Positions 23,311-35,029 of a stretch of 64,000 nt of DNA are shown piece after piece. The notes under the pieces are model-generated. The model was not told the origin of the DNA. It did no database searches and saw nothing but the letters and a program-made list of their open reading frames with translations. The stretch covers positions 1,557,501 through 1,621,500 of the forward strand of contig NC_071340.1 of NCBI RefSeq assembly GCF_027744825.2. Reading direction: 5' to 3'. This DNA comes from Synchiropus splendidus. Lineage: Eukaryota; Chordata; Actinopteri; Syngnathiformes; Callionymidae. Position 1 is the first letter of the stretch. Every line of letters starts with the position of its first letter. A program made the position numbers and the translations under genes.

Positions 23311-25840
23311 GTGTTTTTCGAAAGTTATCAACATTTTTATGTTTGGCGTTCCGGAATCGACCTTATCTCAGGCTGAAAACAGGTTTTCTGCATTGTGCCA
23401 TAACTTTGCAGGGAAGCTACAGAACATTAAATTTTCACGTCCCACTATAGCAGAAAGGGTCTTTCTAGTAGTTGCACATCAAATCTAAGCTGTCTGAAGC
23501 GTTTTTCGAAAGTTATCAACATTTTTATGTTTGCCGTTCCGGAATCGACCTTATCTCAGGATGAAAAATCGTTTTCTGCATTGTCCCATAACTTTGCAGG
23601 GAAGCTTCAGAACATGAAATGTTCACCTCCCATTGTAGCAGAAAGGGTCTTTCTAGTAGTTGCACATCAAATCTAAGCTGTCCAAGGCATTTTTCCAAAG
23701 TTATCAACATTTTTATGTTTGGCGTTCTGGAACCCACCTTATCTCAGGCTGAAAACGCATTTTCTGCATTGTGCCATAACTTTGCAAGGAAGCTTCAGAA
23801 CATGGAATTTTCAATACCCATTATAGCAGAAATGGTCTTTCTAGTATTTGCACATCAAATCTAAGCTGTCCAATGCATTTTTCCAAAGTTATCAACACTT
23901 TTATGTTTGGCGTTCCGGAATCGACCTTATCTAAGCCTGAAAACGCGATTTACGCATTCTGCCATAACTTTGCAGGGAAGCTTCTGAACATGATATTTTC
24001 AAATCCCACTATAGCAGAAAGGGTCTTTCTAGTAGTTGCACATCAAATTTAAGCTGTCTGAAGTGTTTTTCCGAAGTTATTAACATTTTTATGTTTGGCG
24101 TTCCGGAATTGACCTTATGTGAGGCTGAACACGAGTTTTCTACATTGTGCCATAACTTTGCAGCGAAGCTTCTGAACATGAAATTTTCAAATCCCACTAT
24201 AGCAGAAAGGGTCTTTCTAGTAGTTGCACATCAAATCTAAGCTGTCTGAAGTGTTTTTCCAAAGTTATAAACATTTTTATGTTTGGCGTTCCGCAATCGA
24301 TCTTATCTCAGACTGAATATGCGTTTTCTACATTGTGCCATATCTTTGCAGGGAATTTTCAGAACATGAAATTTTCACCTCCCACTATAGCAGAAAGGGT
24401 CTTTCTAGTAGTCGCACATCAAATCTAAGCTGTCTTGAAGTGTTTTTCGAAAGTTATCAACATTTTTACGTTTGGCGTTCTGGAACCCACCTAATCGCAG
24501 GCTGAAAACGCGTTTTCTGCATTGTGCCATAACTTTTCAGGGAAGCTTCAGAACATGAAATGTTCGCCTCCCACTATAGCAGAAAGGGTCTTTCTAGTAG
24601 TTGCACATCAAATCTAAGCTGTCTGAAGTGTTTTTCGAAAGTTACCAACATTTTTATGTTTGGCGTTCCAGAATCAACCGTCACTCAGGCTGAAAACGTG
24701 TTGTCTGCATTGTGCCATAACTTTGCATGCAAGCTTCCGTACATAAGCTGTCTGAAGTGTTTTTTCAAAGTTGTCATGTTTTTATGTTTGGCGTTCCGGA
24801 ATTGACCTTGTCTCATGCTGAAAACGTGTTTTCTCGATTGTGCCATAACTTTGCAGGGAAGCTTCAGAACATGACATTTAAACATCCCACTATAGCAGAA
24901 AGGGTCTTTCTAGTAGTTGCACATCAAATCTGAGCTGTTTGAAGTGTTTTTCGAAAGTTATCAACGTTTTTATGTTTGGCGTTCCGGAATCGACCTTATC
25001 TCAGGCTGAAAACGCAATTCACGCATTCTGCCTTAGCTTAGCAGAAAGGGTCTTTCTAGTAGTTGCACATCAAATCTAAGCTGTCTGAAGTGTTTTTCGA
25101 AAGTTATCAACATTTTTATGTTTGGCGTTCCAGAATCAACCGTCTCTCAGGCTGAAAACGTGTTGTCTGCATTGTGCCATAACTTTGCATGCAAGCTTCC
25201 GTACATGAAATTTTCACCTCCCATTGTAGCAGAAAGGGTCTTTCTAGTAGTTGCACATCAAATCTAAGCTGTCCAAAGCGTTTTTCCAATGTTATCAACA
25301 TTTTTATGTTTGGCGTTCTGGAACCCACCTACTCTCAGGCTGAAAACGCGTTTTCTGCATTGTGCCATAACTTTTCAGGGAAGCTTCAGAACATGAAATG
25401 TTCGCCTCCCACTATAGCAGAAAGGGTCTTTCTAGTAGTTGCACATGAAATGTAAGCTGTCTGAAGTGTTTTTCCAAAGTTATCAACATTTTTATGTTTG
25501 GTGTTCTGGAACCCACCTTATCTCAGGCTGAAAACGCGTTTTCTGCATTGTGCCATAACTTTGCAGGGAAGGTTCAGAACATGAAATTTTCTCCTCCCAC
25601 TATAGCAGAAAGGGTCTTTCTAGTAGTTGCACATCAAATCTAAGCTGTCTGAAGTTTTTTTTGAAAGTTATCATGTTTTTATGTTTGGCGTTCCGGAATT
25701 GACCTTGTCTCATGCTGAAAACGCGTTTTCTCCACTGTGCCATAACTTTGCAGGGAAGCTTCAGAACATGAAATTTCCACATCCCACTATAGCAGAAAGG
25801 GTTTTTCTAGTTGTTGCACATCAAATCTAAGCTGTTTGAA
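23311..25840 (+). repeat. Higher-order repeat block D, copy 2 (about 2,530 bp)
   Basis: This is the second copy of block D with one extra monomer of about 189 bp at 24422-24610 (TGTCTTGAAG, TACGTTTGGCGTTCTGG). Otherwise it is nearly identical to copy 1, with differences such as TCCAATGCATTTTTCC for TCCAAGGCATTTTTCC and CACTCAGG for CTCTCAGG. The gain of exactly one monomer is what unequal crossing-over between aligned monomers predicts. Confidence 0.8.
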
Positions 25841-28200
25841 GTGTTTTTCGAAAGTTATCAACATTTTTATGTTTGGCGTACCGGAATCGACCTTATCTCA
25901 GGCTGAAAACGCGATTTACGCATTCTGCCATAACTTTGCAGGAAATCTTCAGAACATTAAATTTTCAACTCCCACTATAGCAGAAAGGGTCTTTCTAGTA
26001 GTTGCACATCAAATCTAAGCTGTCTGAAGTGTTTTTCCAAAGTTATCAACATTTTTATGTTTGGCGTTCCGGAATTGACCTTGTCTCATGCTGAAAACGC
26101 GTTTTCTCCATTGTGCCATAACTTTGCAGGGAAGCTTCAGAACATGACATTTAAACATCCCACTATAGCAGAAAGGGTCTTTCTAGTAGTTGCACATCAA
26201 ATCTAAGCTGTTTGAAGTGTTTTTCGAAAGTTATCAACATTTTTATGTTTGGCGTTCCGGAATCGACCTTATCTCAGGCTGAAAACGCGATTTACGCATT
26301 CTGCCATAACTTTGCAGGAAAGCTTCAGATCATGAAATTTTCGACTCCCACTATAGCAGAAAGGGTCTTTCTAGTAGTTGCACATCAAATCTAAGCTGTC
26401 TGAAGTGTTTTTCCAAAGTTATCAAAATTTTTAGGTTTGGTGTTCTGGAACCCTCCTTATCCCAGGCTGAAAACGCGTTTTGTGCATTGTGCCATAACTT
26501 TGCAGGGAAGGTTCAGAACATGAAATTTTCACCTCCCACTATAGCAGAAAGGGTCTTTCTAGTAGTTGCACATCAAATCTAAGCTGTTTGAAGTGTTTTT
26601 TCGGAAGTTATCAACATTTTTATGTTTGGCGTTCCGGAATCGACCTTATCTCAGGCTGAAAACGCGATTTACGCATTCTGCCATAACTTTGCAGGAAAGC
26701 TTCAGAACATGAAATTTTCAACTCCCACTATAGCAGAAAGGGTCTTTCTAGTAGTTGCACATCAAATCTAAGCTGTCTGAAGTGTTTTTCGAAAGTTATC
26801 AACATTTTTATGTTTGGCGTTCCGGAACCCACCTTATCTCAGGCTGAAAACAGGTTTTCTGCATTGTGCCATAACTTTGCAGGGAAGCTTCAGAACATTA
26901 AATGTTCACCTCCCAGTATAGCAGAAAGGTCTTTCTCGTTGTTGCACAACAAATCTAAGCTGTCTGATGTGTTTTTCCAAAGTTATCAACATTTTTATGT
27001 TTGGCGTTCCGGAATCGACCTTATCTCAGGGTGAAAACGCGTTGTCTGCATTGTGCCATAACTTTGCATGCAAGCTTCCGTACATGAAATTTTCACCTCC
27101 CACTGTAGCAGAAAGGGTCTTTCTAGTAGTTGCACATCAAATCTAAGCTGTCCAAAGTGTTTTTCCATAGTTATCAACATTTTTATTTTGGCGTTCTGGA
27201 ACCCAAATAATCTCAGGCTGAAAAGGCGTTTTCTGCATTGTGCCATAACTTTTCAGGGAAGCTTCAGAACATGAAATGTTCGCCTCCCACAATAGCAGAA
27301 AGGGTCTTTCTTGTAGTTGCACATCAAATCTAAGCTGTCTGAATTGTTTTTCCAAAGTTATCAACATTTTTATGTTTGGCGTTCTGGAACCCACCTTATC
27401 TCAGGCTGAAAATGTGTTTTCTGCATTGTGCCATAACTTTGCAGGGAAGGTTCAGAACATGAAATTTTCACCTCCCACTATAGCAGAAAGGGTCTTTCTA
27501 GTAGTTGCACATCAAATCTAAGCTGTCTGAAGTGTTTTTCCAAAGTTATCAACATTTTTATGTTTGGCGTTCTGGAACCCACCTTATCTCAGACTGAAAA
27601 CGCGTTTTCTGCATTGTGCCATAGCTTTGCAGGGAGACTTCAGAACATGAAATTTTCTCCTCCCACTATAGCAGAAAGGGTCTTTCTAGTAGTTGCACAT
27701 CAAATCTAAGTTGTCTGAAGTGTTTTTCCAAAGTTATCAACATTCTTATGTTTGGCGTTCCGGAACCCACCTTATCTCAAGCTGAAAACGCGTTTTCTGC
27801 ATTGTGCCATAACTTTGCAGGGAAGCTTCAGAACATGAAATGTTCACCTCCCACTATAGCAGAAAGGGTCTTTCTAGTAGTTGCACATCAAATCTAAGCT
27901 GTTTGAAGTGTTTTTCCAAAGTTAACACCATTTTTATGTTTGGCGTTCCAGAAACAACCTTATCTCGGGCTGAAAACGCGTTTTACGCAATTTGCCATAA
28001 CTTTGCAGGAAAGCTTCAGAACATGAAATTTTGACCTCCCAATATAGCAGAAAGGGTCTTTCTAGTAGTTGCACATCAAATCTAAGCTGTCTGATGTGTT
28101 TTTCCAAAGTTATAAACATTTTCATGTTTGGCGTTCCGGAATCGACCTTATCTCAGGCTGACAAGGCGTATTACGCATTGTGCAATAACTTTGCAGGGAA
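25841..28200 (+). repeat. Satellite array with a 376-bp dimer rhythm
   Basis: A monomer with AACGCGATTTACGC, CATTCTGCC and GCAGGAAAGC or GCAGGAAATC recurs near 25909, 26285 and 26662, spaced about 376 bp (two monomers), with different partners between. The rest is mixed, including one monomer derived from the CTTCCGTACATG type near 27078 and one with TTATTTTGGCGTTCTGG near 27183. No gene is visible. Confidence 0.85.
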
Positions 28201-31200
28201 GCATGAGAACATGAAATTTTCAGCTCCCACTATGACAAACAGGTTCTTTCTAATAGTTGCACATCAAATCTAAGCTGTCTGAAGTGTTTTTCCAAAGTTA
28301 TCAACATTTTTATGTTTGGCGTTCCGGAACCCACCTCATCTCAGGCTGAAAACGCATTTTCTGCTTTGTGCAATAACTTTGCTGGGAATCTTTAGAACAT
28401 GAAATTTTAACCTCCCACAATAGCATAAAGGGTCTTTCTTGTAGTTGCACATCAAATCTAAGCTGTCTGAAGTGGTTTTCCAAAGTTATCAACATTTTTA
28501 TGTTTGGCGTTCCGGAACCCACCTTTTTTCAGGCTGAAAACGCGTTTTCTGCATTGTGCCATAACTTTGCAGGGAAGCTTCAGAACATGAAATTTTCACC
28601 TCCCACAATAGCAGAAAGGGTCTTTCTAGTAGTTGCACATCAAATCTAAGCTGTCTGAAATGTTTTTTCCAAAGTTATCAACATTTTTATGTTTGGCGTT
28701 CCGGAACCCACCTTATCTCATGCTGAAAACGCAGTTTCTGCATTGTTCCTTAACTTTGCAGGGAAGCTTCAGAACATGAAATTTTCAACACCCACTATAA
28801 CAGACAGAGTCTTTTTAGTAGTTGCACATTAAATCTAAGCTGTCTGAAGTGTTTTTCCAAAGTTATCAACATTTTTACGTTTGCTGCTCCGGAACCCACA
28901 TTATCTCGGGCTGAAAACGCGATTTCTGCATTGTCCCATAACTTTGCCGGGAAGCTTCAGAACATGAAATTTTAACCTCCCACTGCAGCAGAAAGGCTCT
29001 TTCTAGTAGTTGCACATCAAATCTAAGGTGTCTGAAGTGTTTTTCCAAAGTTATCAACATTTTTAAGTTTGGCGTTCCGGAACCCACTTTATCTCAGGCT
29101 GAAAACGCGTTTTCTGCATTGTTCCTTAACTTTGCAGGGAAGCATCAGAACATGAAATTTTCAGCTCCCACTATGACAAACAGGGTCTTTCTAATAGTTG
29201 CACATCAAATCTAAGTTGTCTAAAGTGTTTTTCGAAAGTTATCAACATTTTTATGTTTGGCGTTCCGGAACCCACCTTATCTCAGGCTGAAAACGCGTTT
29301 TCTGCATTGTGCCATAACTTTGCAGGGAAGCTTCAGAACATGAAATTTTCACCTCCCACTATAGCAGAAAGGGTCTTTCTAGTTGTTGCACATTAAATCT
29401 AAGCTGTCTGAAGTGTTTTTCCAAAGTTATCAACATTTTTACGTTTGCCGCTCCGGAACCCACATTATCTCGGGCTGAAAACGCGTTTTCTGCATTGTGC
29501 CATAACTTTGCAGGGAAGCTTCAGAACATGAAATTTTAACATCCCACTGTAGCAGAAAGGGTCTTTCTAGTAGTTGCACATCAAATCTAAGCTGTCTGAA
29601 GTGTTTTTCCAAAGTTATCAACATTTTTAAGTTTGGTGTTCCGGAACCCACCTTATCTCAGGCTGAAAACGCGTTTTGTGCATTGTTCCTTAACTTTGCA
29701 GGGAAGCATCAGAACATGAAATTTTCAGCTCCCACTATGACAAACAGGGTCTTTCTAATAGTTGCACATCAAATCTAATCTGTCTGAAGTGTTTTTGAAA
29801 GTTATCAACATTTTTAAGTTTGGCGTTCCGGAACCCACCTTATCTCAGGCTGAAAATGCGTTTTCTGCATTGTCCCATAACTTTGAAGGAAAGCTTCAGA
29901 ACATGAAAGTTTCACCTCCCACTATAGCAGAAAGGGTCTTTCTAGTAGTTGCACATCAAATATAAGCTGTCTGAAATGTTTTTCCAAAGTTATCAACATT
30001 TTTATGTTTTGCGTTCCGGAATCGACCTTATCTCAGGCTGAAGACACGTTTTACGCATTGTGCCATAACTTTGCAGGGAAGTTCCAGAAAATGAAATTTT
30101 CACCTCCCACTATAGCAGAAAGGGTCTTTCTCGTAGTTGCACATCAAATCTAAGCTGTCTGAAGTGTTTTTCAAAAATTATCAACATTTTTATGTTTGGC
30201 GTTCCGGAACCCACCTTATCTCGGGCTGAAAACGCGTTTTCTGCATTGTGCCATAACTTTGCATAGTAGCTTCAGAACATGAAATTTTAACCTCCCACTG
30301 TAGCAGAAAGGGTCTTTCTAGTAGTTGCACATCAAATCTAACCTGTCTGAAGTGTTTTTCCAAAGTTATCAACATTTTTATGTTTGGCGTTCCAGAACCC
30401 ACCTTATCTCAGGCTGAAAACGCGTTTTCTGCATTGTCCCTTAACTTTGCAGGGAAGCATCAGAACATAAAATTTTCAGCTCCCACTATGACAAACAGGG
30501 TCTTTCTAATAGTTGCACATCAAATGTAATCTGTCTGAAGTGTTTTTCGAAAGTTATCAACATTTTTAAGTTTGGCGTTCCGGAACCCACCTTATCTCAG
30601 GCTGAAAATGCGTTTCCTGCATTGTGCCATAACTTTGAAGGAAAGCTTCAGAACATGAAAGTTTCACCTCCCACTATAGCAGAAAGGGTCTTTCTAGTAG
30701 TTGCACATCAAATATAAGCTGTCTGAAATGTTTTTCCAAAGTTATCAACATTTTTATGTTTGGCGTTCCGGAATCGACCTTATCTCAGGCTGAAGACGCG
30801 TTTTACGCATTGTCCCTTAACTTTGCAGGGAAGCATCAGAACATAAAATTTTCAGCTCCCACTATAGCAGAAAGGGTTTTTCTAGTAGTTGCACATCAAA
30901 TCTAAGCTGTCTGAAGTGTTTTTCGAAAGTTATCAACATTTTTAAGCTTGGCGTTCCGGAACCCACCTTATCTATGCCTGAAAACGCGTTTTCTGCATTG
31001 TGCCATAACTTTGCAGGGAAGCTTCAGAACATGAAATTTTCACCTCCCAGTATAGCAGAAAGGGTCTTTCTTGTAGTTGCACATCAAATATAAGCTGTCT
31101 GAAATGTATTTCCAAAGTTATCAACATTTTTATGTTTGCCGTTCCGGAATCGACCTTATCTCAGGCTGAAGACGCGTTTTACGCATTGTGCCATAACTTT

Positions 31201-31714
31201 GCAGGGAAGTTCCAGAAAATGAAATTTTCACCTCCCACTATTGCAGAAAGTGTCTTTCTAGTAGTTGCACATCAAATCTAAGCTGTCTGAAATGTTTTTC
31301 CAAAGTTATCAACATTTTTATGTTTGGCGTTCCGGAACCCACCTTATCTCAGGCTGAAAACGCGTTTTCTGCATTGTGCCACAACTTTGAAGGAAAGCTT
31401 CAGAACATGAAAGTTTCACCTCCCACTATAGCAGAAAGGGTCTTTTTAGTAGTTACACATCAAATCTAAGCTGTCTGAAGGGTTTTTCCAAAGTTATCAA
31501 CATTTTTATGTTTGGCGTTCCGGAACCCACCTTATCTCAGGCTGAAAACGCGTTTTCTGCATTGTCCCTTAACTTTGCAGGGAAGCATCAGAACATAAAA
31601 TTTTCAGCTCCCACTATGACAAACAGGGTCTTTCTAATAGTTGCACATCAAATCTAATCTGTCTGAAGTGTTTTTCGAAAGTTATCAACATTTTTACGTT
31701 TGCCGTTCCGGAAC

Positions 31715-31740
31715 CCACCTTATCTCAGCAGAAAGGGTTT
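31715..31740 (+). repeat. Internally deleted satellite monomer (79 bp lost)
   Basis: CTTATCTCA joins directly to GCAGAAAGGG, removing the palindrome, the HindIII-type site and the anchor. Flanking anchors at 31610 and 31907 are 297 bp apart, 79 bp short of two monomers. Only one copy is seen, so unlike the block C and D deletions it has not been amplified within this window. Confidence 0.85.
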
Positions 31741-32586
31741 TTCTAGTAGTTGCACATCAAATCTAAGCTGTCTGAAGTGTTTTTTGAAAGTTATCAACAT
31801 TTTTATGTTTGGCGTACCGGAATCGACCTTATGTCAGGTTGAAAAATTGTTTTCTGCATTGTCCCATAACTTTCCAGGGAAGCTTCAGAACATGCAATTT
31901 TGACCTCCCACTATAGCAGAAAGGGTCTTTCTAGTAGTTGCACATCAAATCTAAGCTGTCTGAAGTGTTTTTCCAAAGATATCAACATTTTTGTGTTTGG
32001 CGTTCCGGAACCCATCTTATGTCAGGTTGAAAACGCGTTTTCTGCATTGTGCTTTGCAGGGAAGCATCAGAACATGAAATTTTCAACTCCCACTATAACA
32101 GACAGGGACTTTGTCGTCGTTGCACATCAAATCTAAGCTGTCTGAAGTGTTTTTCGAAAGTTATCAACATTTTTATGTTTGGCGTTCCGGAACCCACCTT
32201 ATCTCAGGCTGAAAATGCGTTTTCTGCATTGTGCCATAACTTTGAAGGACAGCTTCAGAACATGAAAGTTTCACCTCCCACTATAGCAGAAAGGGTCTTT
32301 CTAGTAGTTGCACTTCAAATATAAGCTGTCTGAAGTGTTTTTCCAAAGTTATCAACATTTTTATGTTTGGCGTTCCGGAATCGACCTTATCTCAGGCTGA
32401 AGACGCTTTTTACGCATTGTGCCATAACTTTGCAGGGAAGTTCCAGAAAATGAAATTTTCACCTCCCACTATAGCAGAAAGGGTTTTTCTAGTAGTTGCA
32501 CATCAAATCTAAGCTGTCTGAAGTGTTTTTCAAAAGTTATCAACATTTTTAAGTTTGGCGTTCCGGAACCCACCTTATCTATGGCT

Positions 32587-32600
32587 GAAAACGCGTTTTC
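32587..32600. other. Example of the conserved 14-bp palindrome GAAAACGCGTTTTC
   Basis: GAAAACGCGTTTTC is a perfect palindrome and contains ACGCGT. The same or a one-base variant (GAAAACGTGTTTTC, GAAAACGCGTTTTAC, GAAAACACG) occurs in most monomers at the same place between CAGGCT and TGCATTGTG. Its symmetry suits a dimeric DNA-binding protein, but no factor is identified, and the motif is not a CENP-B box. Confidence 0.6.
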
Positions 32601-35029
32601 TGCATTGTGCCATAACTTTGCAGGGAAGCTTCAGAACATGAAATTTTCACCTCCCACTATAGCAGAAAGGGTCTTTCTAGTAGTTGCACATCAAATCTAA
32701 GCTGTCTGAAGTGTTTTTCGAAAGTTATCAACATTTTTATGTTTGGCGTTCCGGAATCGACCTTATCTCAGGCTGAAAACGCGTTTTCTGCATTGTGCCA
32801 TAACTTTGCAGGAAAGCTTCAGAACAAGAAATTTTCACCTCCCACTATAGCAGAAAGGGTCTTTCTTGTAGTTGCACATCAAATCTAAGCTGTCTGAAGG
32901 GTTTTTCCAAAGTTATCAACATTTTTATGTTTGGCGTTCCGGAACCCACCTTATCTCAGGCTGAAAACGCGTTTTCTGCATTGTCCCTTAACTTTGCAAG
33001 GAAGCATCAGAACGTAAAATTTTCAGCTCCCACTATGACAAACAGGGTCTTTCTAATAGTTGCACATCAAATCTAATCTGTCTGAAGTGTTTTTCGAAAG
33101 TTATCAACATTTTTAAGTTTGGCGTTCCGGAACCCACCTTATCTCAGGCTGAAAATGCGTTTTCTGCATTGTCCCATAACTTTGAAGGAAAGCTTCAGAA
33201 CATGAAAGTTTCACCTCCCACTATAGCAGAAAGGGTCTTTCTAGTAGTTGCACATCAAATATAAGCTGTCTGAAATGTTTTTCCAAAGTTATCAACATTT
33301 TTATGTTTGGCGTTCCGGAATCGACCTTATCTCAGGCTGAAGACGCGTTTTCTGCATTGTGCCATAACTTTGCAGGGAAGCTTCAGAACATTAAATTTTC
33401 ACCTCCCACTATAGCAGAAAGGGTCTTTCTAGTAGTTGCACATCAAATCTAAGCTGTCTGAAGTGTTTTTCGAAAGTTATCAACATTTTTATGTTTGGCG
33501 TCCCGGAATCGACCTTATCTCAGGCTGAAAACGCGTTTTACGCATTGTCCCATAACTTTCCAGGGAAGCTTCAGAACATGAAATTATGTCCTCCCACTAT
33601 GGCAGAAAGGGTCTTTCTATTAGTTGCACATCAAATCTAAGCTGTCTGAAGTGTTTTTCGAAAGTTATCAACATTTTTACGTTTGCCGTTCCGGAACCCA
33701 CCTTATATCAGGCTGAAAACGCGTTTTACGCATTGTCCCATAACTTTCCAGGGAAGCTTCAGAAAATGAAATTTTCACCTCCCACTATAGCAGAAAGGGT
33801 CTTTCTAGTAGTTGCACATCAAATCTAAGCTGTCTGAAGTGTTTTTCGAAAGTTATCAACATTTTCAAGTTTGGCATTCCGGAATCGAGCTTATCTCAGG
33901 CTGAAGACGCGTTTTACGCATTGTGCCATAACTTTGCAGGGAAGTTCCAGAAAATGAAATTTTCACCTCCCACTATAGCAGAAAGTGTTTTTCTAGTAGT
34001 TGCACATCAAATCTAAGCTGTCTGAAGTGTTTTTTGAAAGTTATCAACATTTTTATGTTTGGCGTCCCGGAATCGACCTTATGTCAGGTTGAAAAATTGT
34101 TTTCTGCATTGTCCCATAACTCTCCAGGGAAGCTTCAGAACATGCAATTTTGACCTCCCACTATAGCAGAAAGGGTCTTTCTAGTAGTTGCACATCAAAT
34201 CTAAGCTGTCTGAAGTGTTTTTCCAAAGATATCAACATTTTTGTGTTTGGCGTTCCGGAACCCACCTTATGTCAGGTTGAAAACGCGTTTTCTGCATTGT
34301 GCCATAACTTTGCAGGGAAGCATCAGAACATGAAATTTTCAACTCCCTCTATAACAGACAGGGACTTTGTCGTCGTTGCACATCAAATCTAAGCTGTCTG
34401 AAGTGTTTTTCGAAAGTTATCAACATTTTTATGTTTGGCGTTCCGGAACCCACCTTATCTCAGGCTGAAAAAGCGTTTTCTGCATTGTCCCTTAACTTTG
34501 CAGGGAAGCATCAGTACATAAAATTTTCAGCTCCCACTATGACAAACAGGATCTTTCTAATAGTTGCACATCAAATATAAGCTGTCTGAAATGTTTTTCC
34601 AAAGTTATCAACATTTTTATGTTTGGCGTTCCGGAATCGACCTTATCTCAGGCTGAAGACGCGTTTTACGCATTGTGCCATAACTTTGCAGGGAAGTTCT
34701 AGAAAATGAAAATTTCACCTCCCACTATAGCAGAAAGGGTTTTTCTAGTAGTTGCACATAAAATCTAAGCTGTCTGAAGTGTTTTTCGAAAGTTATCAAC
34801 ATTTTTAAGTTTTGCGTTCCGGAACCCACCTTATCTAAGACTGAAAACGCGTTTTCTGCATTGTGCCATAACTTTGCAGGGAAGCTTCAGAACATGAAAT
34901 TTTCACCTCCCACTATAGCAGAAAGGGTCTTTCTTGTAGTTGCACATCAAATCTAAGCTGTCTGAAGTGTTTTTCGAAAGTTATCAACATTTTTATGTTT
35001 GGCGTTCCGGAATCGACCTTATCTCAGGC

